Shown: one piece after another, positions 20,823 through 31,713 of the stretch
Position numbering within the stretch: the stretch's first letter is position 1
How the letters are laid out: every line of letters begins with the position of its first letter
Assembly (NCBI GenBank): GCA_012064385.1
Contig: QRDG01000238.1
Location: 186,001 to 250,000, forward strand
DNA length: 64,000 bases
Source of the DNA: Puccinellia tenuiflora
Lineage: Eukaryota > Streptophyta > Magnoliopsida > Poales > Poaceae
Reading direction: 5' to 3'
Notes under the pieces: model-generated
Databases searched by the model: none
Seen by the model: the letters and a program-made list of their open reading frames with translations, nothing else
What the model was told of the DNA's origin: nothing
Made by a program: the position numbers and the translations under genes

Positions 20823-23281
20823 TTAATTCCTCGATTTAGGTACCCATGTTTTGATGGGTCCTTTCTTGTTAGTCACAAGGGTCTTGGGAACCCAAATAGA
20901 AGCATGATAATCACTACCATATGAAGTTCCAACATATTTTGCATAAACATGTCCATCATTAGATTTCAAAAGCACATATGATGGGTTATACTTTCCCGCA
21001 AAATTGTTGTGAGAGGATGTGTTCTTAGGAGCAATGCTTTTAGCAAGGATATCAAATTCATCTTCATCATTAGCCAACTCCCCCTCCTTCACAAAAACAA
21101 TAGCATTAGTGGAGGGAGTTGGTTTCCTCTTCTCATTGGTCCTCTTGGATGTGACTCCAAATCCAAGTCCTTCCTTACCCACAACTCTCCTTTGATTTCT
21201 CAAAAGATTATTGAGGGTCTTTTCTCCTTGGATGCAAGACACAAGTCCTTTCTCAAGTTGAGCCTTCAACCTATTGTTCTCCAATATGAGAGATGCCTTG
21301 TCACACAAGGGGTTAGTGGCACAAGCATTTTCATTCACATCCTTATTTTGAGAGTTGTCATGTGACTCCTTAAGAACCTTGAGCTCTCTTGAGAGTGCTA
21401 TGTGAGCTTTCTCAAGATGCTCAAAATCCTTAAGTAGTTCATTGTGACCATTCATAATGTTATCATTTTCATCCATGAATTCCTTAAGCTTACCAAGTGC
21501 ATGATCACGGTCACCCATCATTTTAGATAGATCTAAAGTGGAAACTTCCTCAATAGAATCTTTAAGACATAATGCATTATCTAGGGCTTCCTCAAGCTCC
21601 GCTATCCTATTAGCATCATCACGAGCGAAACCCTCAAGTTCACATATTTTTCTTCATGTTCTTCTATGAGACCATATGCATTACCAAGTTGAGTCATGAA
21701 GGCATCAAATGCAATTTTATTTTCATTTTCAAGTGATCTCATGACATTTGAAAGATTGTTAGCATTCTCATCATCAAGTTCCTCAACACAATTTAACAAT
21801 GATGGAGTAGAGGAAATTAAGGGTTTTCGTGAGTGGGTTACCTTTGGGGATGTACCCTTGGCCATAAGGCACTTGTGTTTGGTAGGACCTTGCTTGTCAT
21901 TAGGAGTAGAAAAGAGTGAATCCAACGAAGAAGGAATAACCCCAATTGCCATTGCCGCCATACCGACTTGTTCTTCTTCATCTTCACTTTCTTCACCTCC
22001 GGACAAATATTCTTGCTCATTTGTCACCATTGCCCTTTTAGATACCTTCTTCATGAAGTTCTTGTTTTTAGGGACAAAGTTGGTTTTCTTGACAAGCTTT
22101 CCTCCATTCTCAATTCTACTCTTGTAGGGACAATCCGCAACGAAGTGCTCACTATCTCCACAATTGAAACAAGTTCTTGCTTTCTTTGTACTTGAGCCTT
22201 CTCTTCCCTTGTTCTTCGTTGCATTTGATCTAAAGTCCCCCTTCTTCCACCAATTATGGTTGGCAAGCGCTAAGCACTCATTGTGTGACACCCTCTTTTC
22301 CTTCTCGGATGGCACATAGGTGGATCCACCTTCATCACTTGATTCTTCCTCATCATAAGATGTTGCCTTCAAAGCAAGAGATACTTTCTTTATTCCATTC
22401 ACACGAGCTAGAACATCTTCCGAGGATTTCTTCATCATATTCATGGTGACAAAAGTACCCAAAACATCATTGGGAGTTAGTTCCATGTAGTCCGCTCTTG
22501 CTTGAACATTCATTACCATGTTCTCATTGTATGGAATCAAGGTTTGAAGAAATTTTCCCTTGAACCAATCATCATCGCAATCCTTGAATCCGACATCCTT
22601 CATGTCCACAACAAGAGCCTTGAGTCTTCGATATACATCTTCTGGAACTTCTCCATCCTTCATGATGAAGTGGTCAACTTGCCGTTGGAGAAGTGTTTTC
22701 TTTGAGCGTTGCATGCTCACATTCCCATCATACATGGCGAGTAGATACTCCCAAGCTTCCTTGGCGTTTGGGAGAGATCGGATGTGCTCAACACCTTCAT
22801 TGACCATTGCCTTCTCGAGCATGTGCATAGCATGTGCATTGAGTTGTTCATCAATGATCTCGCTTGAGGTCAAATTGTTGATATCCTTAGGATAGTATCC
22901 CCTCTCAATGATTCTCCATATTTGCATTGATGAGCTACACACATAAGATTTCATAGAAGCTTTCCAATTAGTAAAACGGGCCCTATCTACTAAAGGTGGG
23001 TTACCAAGATTGTTCACATGTGGATGTTGAACATTAAGAGCATTGTTATAAATATGTCCAAACTGATTTGGGTTTTCATTTCTAGATGAGTGTTCGTCAC
23101 TTTCTTTTGAAGGAGTTATGGGATTACCATGTTCATCTAGAGAGGGACTTTCATTTGCATTGCTAGATGTAGAGGCAAGTTTCATTATTAGTTCCTCTAA
23201 CCTATCCAACCTCTTATCGGTTCTTTCCCCCACGGACTCGACTTGCTTTTGAAGCAATTCCATGGGAGTGGGATCCCCCAT
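20823..23281 (-). pseudogene. gag: gag of element C (one frameshift)
   Basis: Open for 559 codons from 23281 (MGDPTPMELL) through the UBN2-like core and zinc knuckle CFNCGDSEHFVADC near residue 370, then an acidic linker (GGEESEDEEEQ). One missing base near 21648 relative to copies A and B shifts the frame. The rest (about 21640-20823) continues in another frame as a coiled-coil region and a conserved tail ending WVPKSRN and a TAA. Allowing for the break, this is a long Gag of roughly 800 residues, as is usual in Sireviruses. Confidence 0.85.
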
Positions 23282-23321
23282 CCTCCTCTTTAGGCGGTGA
23301 AGCCTTTAATAAAGAGACGAT

Positions 23322-23333
23322 GCTCTGATACCA
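23322..23333 (-). other. Primer-binding site (tRNA-iMet) of element C
   Basis: The minus strand reads TGGTATCAGAGC, two bases inside the LTR starting at 23336. Confidence 0.95.
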
Positions 23334-23335
23334 AT

Positions 23336-24782
23336 TGAAAGGATCGATGAGGTTAACTAGAGGGGGGGGGGGTGAATAGGTTAACTACAAATTTTAATTC
23401 TTTTTCGTTTTAAATAGATATTGCTCAAATATAAGTTGTCTAGAATATGCAACTAGGTGAACAACCTTATATGATGAGCAAAAGATCACTAGCACAAGAT
23501 ATAGATATAGTAAGCTAGTGCTAACAAGTAAAGGTAAGTGCAAAGATAAACAACAAGATGACACGGAGATTTATCCCGAAGTTCACTTCCCAATGGAAGC
23601 TAATCTCCGTTGGAGCGGCGCGGTGTTCACCAAAGTGAAACACCGAGTAGCCTTGATATGGCACACCGTATCTCCGTTGTGACTTACCACCGATGTGGCG
23701 AGGCACTTGTCACTATGTTGCCGTTGAGGTTGACAACTAGAACCTTTACAAGAGTGAAGCACACTCCACAAGTTGGAGGGTCTTCACCAAATGCACCGAG
23801 CCGCCAAGACTCGATGCCCAAGGCCGGGGCACGCACCACAACTTAATTGGTGGCTCCCGGCAAAGTCTTCGTAGCTCCCAAAGCTCCGAAGGACCACAAC
23901 CTCTTAGGGTTCCAATGAACACCAAGAGTAGCAAGCCCCCTCTCACAAATCAAGGGGGAAATCTAATTGGTTTGGTTGAAGTGTAGATCTAGGTCTCCTC
24001 TCTCAAATCTCCAAAGGAATAAGTGATTGAGTGGCTAGAGAGGGAGATCTATCGATTTGAAGCTTTCAAACAATGGTGGTGTTCTTCTTTTGGTCGTGGT
24101 AGTTGTCCCGAGGTAGATGAAGGGGTATAAGTACCCCTTCACGAAAACTAGCCGTTTGGAAAGGGACACGCATGAACAAACTGGGCCACCGGCCTGTAGT
24201 CCGGCCTGGGCCGGCCTGTAGGCCGGCCACCATCCAGAAGCCTCCGGCCTGGAGATCGGCCCAGGCCGGCCAGGGGGCCGGCCAAGGATCAGCAGACAGG
24301 AACAGGCAGGACCGCCGGCCTGGAGCCCGGCCTGGGCCGGTCTGGGGGCCGGACCCCCACCAGAGGCCTCCGGCCTGGAGCCCGGCCAAGGCCGGCCTGG
24401 GGGCCGGACCCCCACCAGACGCCGCCGGCCTGGAGCCCGGCCAAGGCCGGTCTGGGGGCCGGACCCCCACCAGACGCCGCCGGCCTGGAGCCCGGCCTAG
24501 GCCGGTCTAGGGGCCGGACCCCCACCAGACGCCGCCGGCCTGGAGCCCGGCCTAGGCCGGTCTGGGGGCCGGACCCCCACCAGACGCCGCCGGCCTGGAG
24601 CCCGGCCTAGGCCGGTCTGGGGGCCGGCCAGCCTGCTGAGTGACTTTCTTCCCTGTTCCTTTTCCGACAATACGCCATTTCTTCCTTTTTGCATATTTCC
24701 TGTTGATACTAGAGATTATGTTAAATACTTCCAAGTGTTGTAATCAAACATCAAAACAAGATTAACGGACAATGTCCTTTCA
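23336..24782 (-). repeat. 5' LTR of element C
   Basis: 1447 bp with inverted ends TGAAAGGA and TCCTTTCA. It contains the 55-bp array (24180-24630, clear unit starts at 24421, 24476, 24531 and 24586) and a TATA-like site at 24119-24140 between arms TGAAGGGGT and ACCCCTTCA. Confidence 0.93.
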
Positions 24783-26126
24783 GGATCTCCCTCACTGTTT
24801 TCCCTTCAAAAAAAAATCTTACTCACACAACTTGAAATCAACGTTTTGGGTCTTGATAACCTTAAAGAACTTTATGCTTCCGATTCTTTATTTGGTCCTA
24901 TCTTTACAAAGTGCACAATTGACAAAGGATGCAATGATTTCTACTTGCACAAGGGTTTCTTGTTTAAGGCTAACAAACTATGCATTCCCGAGTCCTCGCT
25001 CCGTTTGTTACTTCTACAGGAATCACATAGTGGAGGCCTCATGGGACACTTTGGACGTGACAAGACACTTGCCATGCTATCTACACACTACTTTTGGCCA
25101 CGGATGACGCGTGATGTGGAGCGCTTGGTGCGCCGTTGCCCAACTTGCCTCAAAGCTAAGTCCACTTTTAACTCTCATGGTCTTTATATGCCTTTACCAA
25201 TACCACACACACCTTGGTCCGACATTAGCATGGATTTCGTCTTAGGATTACCTCGAACAAAAAATGGCAAAGATTCAATATTTGTCGTTGTCGATCGCTT
25301 CTCTAAAATGGCACACTTTATTCCTTGCAATAAGACCAACGATGCTTCACACATTGCAACTTTGTTCTTTAGGGAAATCGTTCGTCTACATGGAGTGCCG
25401 AAGACCATTGTTTCGGACCGAGATGTCAAGTTCACAAGCTACTTTTGGAAGGCATTGATGTCCAAGCTAGGAGTCAAGCTCCTCTTCTCCACCGCTTACC
25501 ACCCACAAACCGATGGCCAAACCGAGGTGGTGAATCGAAGCTTATCAACTCTCCTTCGCGCATTAATCAAGCCAAACCTCAAAGGCTGGGAGGAATGCAT
25601 ACCGCACGCCGAGTTCGCCTACAACCGTGCCTCCCACCGGGCAACCAAGCGAAGCCCGTTCGAGGTTGTCTATGGGTTCAACCCCAACACCGCCCTAGAC
25701 ATCCTCCCACTTCCTCTACACGAGCGCACCGACATGGACGTCGACAAAAGAGCCGACTACATGAAGACATTACATGAGTCAACATGAGCAACTCTAGAGG
25801 AGCACACAAAGCGCCAAGCTACCAAGATCAACAAGTTGAAGAAGCCCATGGTATTCGAAGAAGGAGATCTTGTGTGGCTACACCTCCGCAAGGACCGTTT
25901 TCCGGATGAAAGAAAATCCAAGCTTGCTCCTCGCGGTGACGGACCTTTCAAAGTGCTCAAGCGCATCAACGACAACGCATACAAGATCGACATCCCAACC
26001 TCAAAGTACTTGGTGCATGACACGTTCAACGTCGCCGACCTATCCCCTTTCCACGGAGATGCAAGCATTCAAGAGGATGAAGAGTCGAAGACGACTCTTT
26101 CCGAAGGGGGGGGGGAGATGATGTAG
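24783..26126 (+). pseudogene. pol: Ty3/Gypsy integrase end of pol (in-frame stop)
   Basis: The open frame shows the integrase H2C2 zinc finger (HSGGLMGHFG, then CPTCLKAK) and a catalytic core with DFVLGLPRT, VVDRFSKMAHFIPC, SDRDVKFTS and AYHPQTDGQTEVVN. An in-frame TGA at 25785-25787 interrupts it. The same frame then continues with the C-terminal part GDLVWLHLRKDRFP and DTFNVADLSPF up to a TAG at 26124-26126, which already lies in the LTR. No chromodomain is seen. The TGA is compatible with a CGA to TGA change by cytosine deamination. Confidence 0.88.
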
Positions 26127-26411
26127 CCCCACATGTGGACAACACCATGGACACCACGACAAATGGCCCAATGACAAGATCAAGAGTCAAGGCTCTTCAT
26201 GAAAAGGTGACCTCGCTCCTCTCGATGTGTGATCTCGACCTTCCTTTGAATGGTTTGCTACTTCATGCCGGTACCTTGTGCATACTCAGGATCCACCCGG
26301 ATGATGACCCACAATGGAGTCAATGAGATGACCAAGAGAAGGTCCAAGATGATGGAGAAGATGAACAAGAGGAGATCCAAGAAGATGGGCAAGAAGAGGA
26401 GGAAGGAGGCG

Positions 26412-26695
26412 AAGACAGGGTGGCCGGCCCCAAGGCCGGGCTTCAACCCGAGGCGGCCGGCCTCCCAACCGGCCCAGGCCGGTCCCCAGGCCGGGCTCCC
26501 ACCAGAGACCGCCGGCCTCCCTACCGGCCCAGGCCGGCCCCCAGGCCGGGCCACACCCCGACGCAGCCGGCCTCCCGGCCGGCCTAGGCCGGTCACCCAC
26601 CTGAGCCGGCCGGCCTCCCAGCCGGCCTAGGCCGGCCCCCAGGCCGGTTCCCCACCAGAGACAGCCGGCCTCCAGGCCGGCCCCCAGGCCGGTTC
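26412..26695 (+). repeat. 55-bp GC-rich minisatellite in the Gypsy LTR
   Basis: Two adjacent units count to exactly 55 bp; others are partly deleted. The unit (GCCGGCCTCCCAACCGGCCC, then AGGCCGGT and CCCACCAGA) matches the family-1 Sirevirus unit in period, in phase and in the CCACCAGA box. It ends about 30 bp before the TATA box. Confidence 0.85.
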
Positions 26696-26725
26696 CCCAC
26701 CTTCCTGCCCCGTTTTGTAATAGAC

Positions 26726-26734
26726 TATAAATAG
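26726..26734 (+). promoter_or_regulatory. TATA box of the Gypsy LTR
   Basis: TATAAATAG on the plus strand, just downstream of the GC-rich array, in the U3 position of the LTR. Transcription would start roughly 30 bp further on; that start is inferred. Confidence 0.65.
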
Positions 26735-27137
26735 CTTTCCACTTCCCCCATTCGAAGGTTAGACTGAATTTGAGACTTGTGAGCTATGCTCCCCATCCCT
26801 CTGTGCTAGGGTTCCTCTTAGAGGATAGATCTTGTTGTTGCTACTCTTTCACTGCGGTGTCTCTAGTAGTGCAAACCAATCTTTCACTGCGGTGACTCTA
26901 TTGGATCGGTGGACCGGCCGGTAAGAGAAATCAGTTTCAACAAGAGTAAGTTTGGTTTTGATTCTTCGATCCAAAGGCTACCTTTTTGAGGGTTTGTTGT
27001 TGGGTGGAGTTCTCAGCAGGATTTGCTAGTTATCCTTGTGTTTTGCCCACGAATCTCCCTCGTTACCCCTCCATGTTCTTCGTGTTCATCCCCTTTTCCC
27101 CCTCAAATCCGTGAAGATCGGGCCTAGCCCTACATCA

Positions 27138-27421
27138 TTTGGTGTTAATGACGACACAATAAGTGTTCTAACTGTGCGCCAAGTGATTTAGCTTGTAGGG
27201 GAGGATGAAGTTCGAGCTGCAAGTTCCTATTGTTGAGCTGCTCACCGCGCGTCGGCGCATGGAAAGGATGGTCGATCTAGTCTCTGGCAGATCGTCGCCT
27301 TCCCCCCGCGCCATAGCGCCGCCTGCGGTCGGTCATGTTCACAGCCACATTCGCCAGTCACGAGAGACGGACAAATACGAGAGACAGAGGATGAGGAGAC
27401 CTTTTCGTTGTTCGTCTCTGG
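27138..27421. other. Unassigned sequence between Gypsy LTR and family-2 LTR
   Basis: About 280 bp, GC-rich in the middle. It is the sequence into which family-2 copy D inserted on its left side. I recognise no gene or element in it; a short open frame on the plus strand has no familiar motif. Confidence 0.5.
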
Positions 27422-28717
27422 TGAAAGGATCGTATTGGCACCTAGAAGGGGGTGAATAGGTGCTACACCAATTTTTAATTCTTTTTCGATTTTAGGCTTA
27501 ACGCAAAGGTAAATTCTCTAGATACGCAACTACGGTGAATTTACCTATATGAAGAGCAAACTAAAACAATTAGGCAATTAACGAAACAAGTAAAGACAAC
27601 TAAGGGAAAGAGATAACCGAAAGTAGAAGCACGCGGAGACAAGGATGTATTCTCAAGTTCCTCCTTGTTAAGGGAGTACGTCTCGTTGGAGGGGTGTGAG
27701 CTCGCCACAAGAGGACTACTCAAGATGCCACAAAGGCCTCACCCTATTCTCCGATGAACCGCACCCGAGGGTTTGGTTCACCTTCCACTATCGGAATCCT
27801 TCGAGGCGGAATCCGGAGCCTTTACAATGTTTTTGGGGCACACACCCACAACTTAATTGGGGGCTCCCAAATCAACACATCTGTCATAATTACAACAAGT
27901 AGTAAGCACAAGAATTCTAGGGTAATACAATGCTAACCCTAGAAACGAAATCCTCAAGTGAATGAGGGGGAGATGAAGAACGGCTTGGTGAAGATGTAGA
28001 TCGTGGCCTTCTCCTTCAATCCTCCAAAAATCAACGAATTTGGGTGGAGGGATTGAGAGATCTCTTCGATTTGAGCTTTTGCCTTTAATGAGGAGAGAGA
28101 GAGTTGCAAGAGCTGGCTGGTCCAAGGTAGGGGGAGGGGTATAAATACCCCTCCAGGAAATCTAGCCGTTTGAAAAGCGCAGGGCCAGAATTTCCGGTAT
28201 TAAGAGCCGGAACTTCTGGCCTGGGTCCGGAACTTCCGGCCTGGAGGCCGGAAATCTCCGGGGAGAATTTCCGCCCAAAACCTCCGGGACCCCTCCCGAG
28301 AGGAAAACCCAAAATGACTTAGCCAAATTTCCACCGGAAATTTTCCAGGGCCGGAACTTCCGGCCAGGAGACCGGAACTTCCGGACCACCGGAAATTTCC
28401 GGGGGATCTTCCGAGGAGAAGTTCCGGGACCCCTCCAGAGAGGAATCCCAAAAATGACTTAGCCGTTTTCACGCTTGGCCGGAACTTCCGGCCAAAGACC
28501 GGAATTTCCGCCCACCGGAAATTCCGCCCAAAGGGCCGGAACTTCCGGTCCACAAAAGGCAGAACACCTACTCTCTTCGTCGTCTTCGATCTTTTCTTCG
28601 ATCTTTTCACCTTCTGGGCCAAATCAACTAAGAAACCTGTCAAGACACTTGAACACACATGATTAGCCCACAAAATGTGTTGTCATTAAATCACCAAAAC
28701 TAAGAGATGTTCTTTCA
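27422..28717 (-). repeat. 3' LTR of element D
   Basis: 1296 bp with ends TGAAAGGATC and TTCTTTCA. It contains CCGGAA-type palindromic repeats (about 28185-28550). A TATA-type site at about 28134-28153 lies between inverted arms GGAGGGGTAT and ATACCCCTCC. Confidence 0.9.
28185..28550 (-). repeat. CCGGAA palindromic repeat array in U3 of D
   Basis: Many copies of CCGGAACTTCCGG and CCGGAAATTTCCGG palindromes within a roughly 140-bp higher unit. The box GGGACCCCTCC and the box GACTTAGCC each occur twice. It takes the same place as the 55-bp array of family 1, directly upstream of the TATA-type site. Confidence 0.85.
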
Positions 28718-28733
28718 ATCTCCCTCTTTTTGG
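28718..28733 (-). other. Polypurine tract of element D next to the 3' LTR
   Basis: The minus strand reads CAAAAAGAGGGAGAT before the LTR. More GGGGGAG tracts lie near 28790, 28805, 29024 and 31643. Confidence 0.8.
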
Positions 28734-29083
28734 TGAGTGATGACAACACACAAATCACAATATAATTAAAGCAACAAGAACACGAAGCTCCCCCTCGAGA
28801 GGAGCTCCCCCTAGGTATAAGCATGCTTTAACCAAGATAATGATAGCAACATAAATAGATAGAGTTCACACGAAGTAGATCAACAAGTTGCATGTCTTAC
28901 ACCATACATAGAGTTCAACAGATAAAACAAAGATGCACAGGCACAAGCTCATAAGAACGAATGAAACACGAGAGCTTGTTCCCACCCATGCAACACCCTT
29001 GAAAACCTAAATAGAACTACTTTCCCCCTTTGGCATCAAGATACCAAAAAGGGGAAAAGAGCGATGTTATCGTCCCAAAGAGA

Positions 29084-30948
29084 TCACCCCGACTCTGTGG
29101 CCTTGGACTCCTCCTCCTCAGCCTCACTGCCGGTCTCAATCTCATCGTCCTCTGGCACATAGTGATCCCAATCCACATGCTTATTGTTCCAGTTCATGTA
29201 CGGTACGCGGGGCCGAATGGTGTGCTCAGGTGGAGGTGGAGGCATGTTCAGATGAGCCATAATCTTCTGCTGATTCTCCATGATGATCTGGCACTCACAA
29301 TAAGCAGAATAATTATCCTTGCGGATGTGGACATTCATACAAAACAGCTTCTCAAATGCATGCTTGATCCAAGGCCTCTTCTTGGGGGACCCCGCAGCAG
29401 CACTAGAGCTCCCAGGAGCACTAGCAGGAGGACGAGACACACGTGGAGCACGGTGACCTGAAGAGGAGGCACCAGGGGCACGGCTGCCAGAAGCAGTGGA
29501 GGTGAGATGAGCACTCTTCCTGTTCATCTTGACCCGACCATGGGTCTCACAAGTCAGCTCGACATCAATGTCCTCCGGAGGAGCCTCAAAAGGATACTTG
29601 GACTTGATCAACATCATCACATAGGGGGCATACGGAAGCACTTTCTTGTGAAGCACAGCATCATACATTTCTTCGAAAATGTAATCCATCACATCAACGG
29701 GGCACGCATTGGGGCGTAGAGTACCAAGAGAGGCTGCCTCAAAAGCAAAGTGAAGGAGGTTCACAAGCCCTCCTCTTATGGCATCATTATTTCCGGCACT
29801 AGGAGCAATTGATTCTCGGAACATGCGCAAAAAAATATCATACAAGGGAAGAAGACCGGAGGTGGTCCCAACCTTACGCTCATCAGAATAAAGCTCCCTC
29901 AACTTAGACTTGTCATATTCAGAGCCAGTTTGATGCATGCGAGACCCCTCATTAAGGTGAGATCCAGTGAAGGGGTACCCAAGAATACCAACAAACTCTC
30001 TGAAGGTGGAGGAGAGCTTATGTGTGTCAGACATCCATGTCATACCAATATTGACATCATCATCAAATACCACAGTGGCATAGAATTGCTGAACAAGGAC
30101 CACATTATAGTTGCATTCGATCTCCATGAGGTGTCGCAGCCCTAAACAGTCCACAACCCTGACAGCAGTCCCAAAGTAGTCCGGCTTCTTCATGAGATGC
30201 GCAAAATCAATGGCCTTCATTGGACAAACCTTCTTCTTCTCAGACATTTCAGCATAAACCTTCTTGAACAGAAGCTCTTGATCATAGCACCAAAAATAGT
30301 TGTCAATCGAGAGGTCACGGGGCTGATCATAAAAGTTAGTCTTGCGCCATTCAAGAAATTCACTTCTTCTCATCTCACTGAACGCCAACTGCACAGTATT
30401 CTTCTTCTTCCTTTGGTCATCAATCTGAGTATAGCGTGAGGCCAAAGTCTCCTGATCAGACTCGGACTCGAAATCAACCGAGTGAGGGCGAGGAGTGCGA
30501 GAGGCCGCACGCTTGTGGCGACGACGAGAGGAGGAGGAACCACCTGCAAGAAGATGAATAGAAAGACAGGAAAGCATAGATAAGCACTTATGTCCGGGTG
30601 ACCAAAAGGAAATAGCAGTGAGAGGAAAGTAGAAATTTTGTTCAGGTTCACACCGGAAATTCCGGCCAAAAGGGCGGAAGTTCCGGCCTGGAAGGGGCGG
30701 AAGTTCCGGACGGACGGAATTTCCGGTCGCTGCACACCAGAAGTTCCGGCCTTGTGCAGCGAGCGGAAATTCCGTTGAATCCAAACGAAATTGTAAACCA
30801 CTTTCAAATCACTGCTATGTACTGAGAGGTCTAGCCTATAGGAGCAATTCTACCAAAGGAAACTGGCAAATTCCATCTAAATCAACTAGGTTAAACGAAT
30901 TGTGAGTTCGTCCTAGATTCGAAAATAGAGGCATTTACCGGCGTCCAT
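29084..30948 (-). CDS. Third ORF (env position) of element D, probable two-exon gene
   Basis: The coding frame 30543-29084 is open. I infer a short first exon, 30948-30939, starting at an ATG in a GCCATGG context, with donor G/GTAAATG and an acceptor TTCTTGCAG/GTGG at 30544. The 395-bp intron joins the two in frame and gives about 489 residues. Without splicing, the same frame also stays open to an ATG at 30784, reading through CCGGAA repeats. The protein has a Ser/Arg-rich start, a middle with QFYATVVF and MTWMSDT shared with family 1, an Ala/Ser/Pro linker with SPKKRP, and an acidic tail. I see no membrane helix in the exon-2 product. The sequence before the ATG looks like a host-gene leader. 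Function unknown; the splice model is an inference. Confidence 0.6.
30650..30775 (-). repeat. CCGGAA palindromes inside the inferred third-ORF intron (D)
   Basis: Several CCGGAAATTCCGG and CGGAAGTTCCGG palindromes, the same type as in the D LTR. A further pair lies at about 31163-31203, upstream of the inferred first exon. Confidence 0.8.
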
Positions 30949-31455
30949 GGCAGAAAAGAAGCGGTGGAGAACGATCCCCTCATCGAGGAGATGCGGATCC
31001 GGCAAAGAACCGGTGGATTCCGGGGCGGAGGCGGCCCGGTGGAGGTTGGCCGGCGGCAGGTGCTTTTGGGCAGGAGAGAGAAGAGGAGGCGCGGGGGTGG
31101 AAGAACTGCTCGTGCGAGCCAGTTCACCCTGCGGCCCTCCCGATAAGGCGCCCAAAAACTTAGGCCGGAAGTTCCGGCCCCCAAGGGGCCGGAATTTCCG
31201 GCCTGCCGCCAGAGAAACTCCAGGAAAAATGCCACACACAAAACTGGACACGAGTGATAGAAAGCAATGGTTCAGGGATAAGGTGGGGCTTAGGACAAGA
31301 TATCAAACTGTCATAAAATGGTAGGGCACTCGTGATTGCAAGAATCAAAGATAAAGGCCAATTTACGAGTGATTTTCCATGACACGCACATATTGACACA
31401 TATAGGTCTAGAAACACCAAATGAACACCGAATAAGAGCCAACTCCTCACATGAG

Positions 31456-31530
31456 GAGGTCGGTGGCCAAAACCACCATATATGAGCATGAAAGAGTGAG
31501 ACACCGCGAAGATGTATCTTGGGTTCTCAC
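31456..31530 (-). promoter_or_regulatory. Conserved non-coding block between pol and third ORF (copy D)
   Basis: On the plus strand it reads GGTCGGTGGCC, then CCACCATATATGAG and ACCGCGAAGATGTATCTTGGGT in order, as in copies B and C. The neighbouring spacer differs much more. Confidence 0.5.
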
Positions 31531-31713
31531 TCAAAACTCAACATTTTAAGCTCACAATTCATGAAATTGAATATAGAGTAGACAAATGAATTCGTTAATA
31601 TAGGCATCATGGGGAGAGGGAGAGCCCAATAGTTAGGACAACACTCCCCCTAAATCCATGCCTACACCTAAACCAAGATAGAAGTTGAACCTATAGGTGT
31701 GTATGCAAGATGG

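Larger units (their letters stand above)
12949..24782 (-). mobile_element. Family-1 Sirevirus element C
   Basis: The best-preserved family-1 copy: 5' LTR 23336-24782, PBS 23322-23333, gag 23281-20823, pol 20812-17472, third ORF 16448-14931, polypurine tracts and 3' LTR 12949-14366. RT-RNase H and the third ORF are open. Gag has one frameshift and the integrase region has two. The 5' LTR ends at 24782 against a Ty3/Gypsy coding region, which is therefore the target. The candidate target duplication GGATC (24783-24787) cannot be checked because the other end of the array is outside the window. Confidence 0.92.
24783..27137 (+). mobile_element. Ty3/Gypsy retrotransposon, 3' portion
   Basis: This retains the end of pol (integrase) and the 3' LTR. 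The left side is cut by the Sirevirus array at 24782, in the spacer between RNase H and integrase. The remaining left half would lie beyond the window start. The plus orientation is shown by integrase, then polypurine tract, then LTR. Confidence 0.88.
26119..27137 (+). repeat. 3' LTR of the Ty3/Gypsy element
   Basis: 1019 bp with inverted ends TGATGTAG and CTACATCA. It is preceded by a G-rich polypurine tract (26105-26116). A 55-bp GC-rich array occupies about 26412-26695 and a canonical TATA box lies at 26726. Confidence 0.85.

Noticed and set aside
24783..24787. GGATC as proven target-site duplication of the Sirevirus array
   Set aside because: The other end of the array lies outside the window, so the match cannot be tested.
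27205..27459. An 84-codon plus-strand ORF as a host gene
   Set aside because: It runs into the family-2 LTR and shows no known motif. The first part may be a coding remnant, but nothing supports a call.
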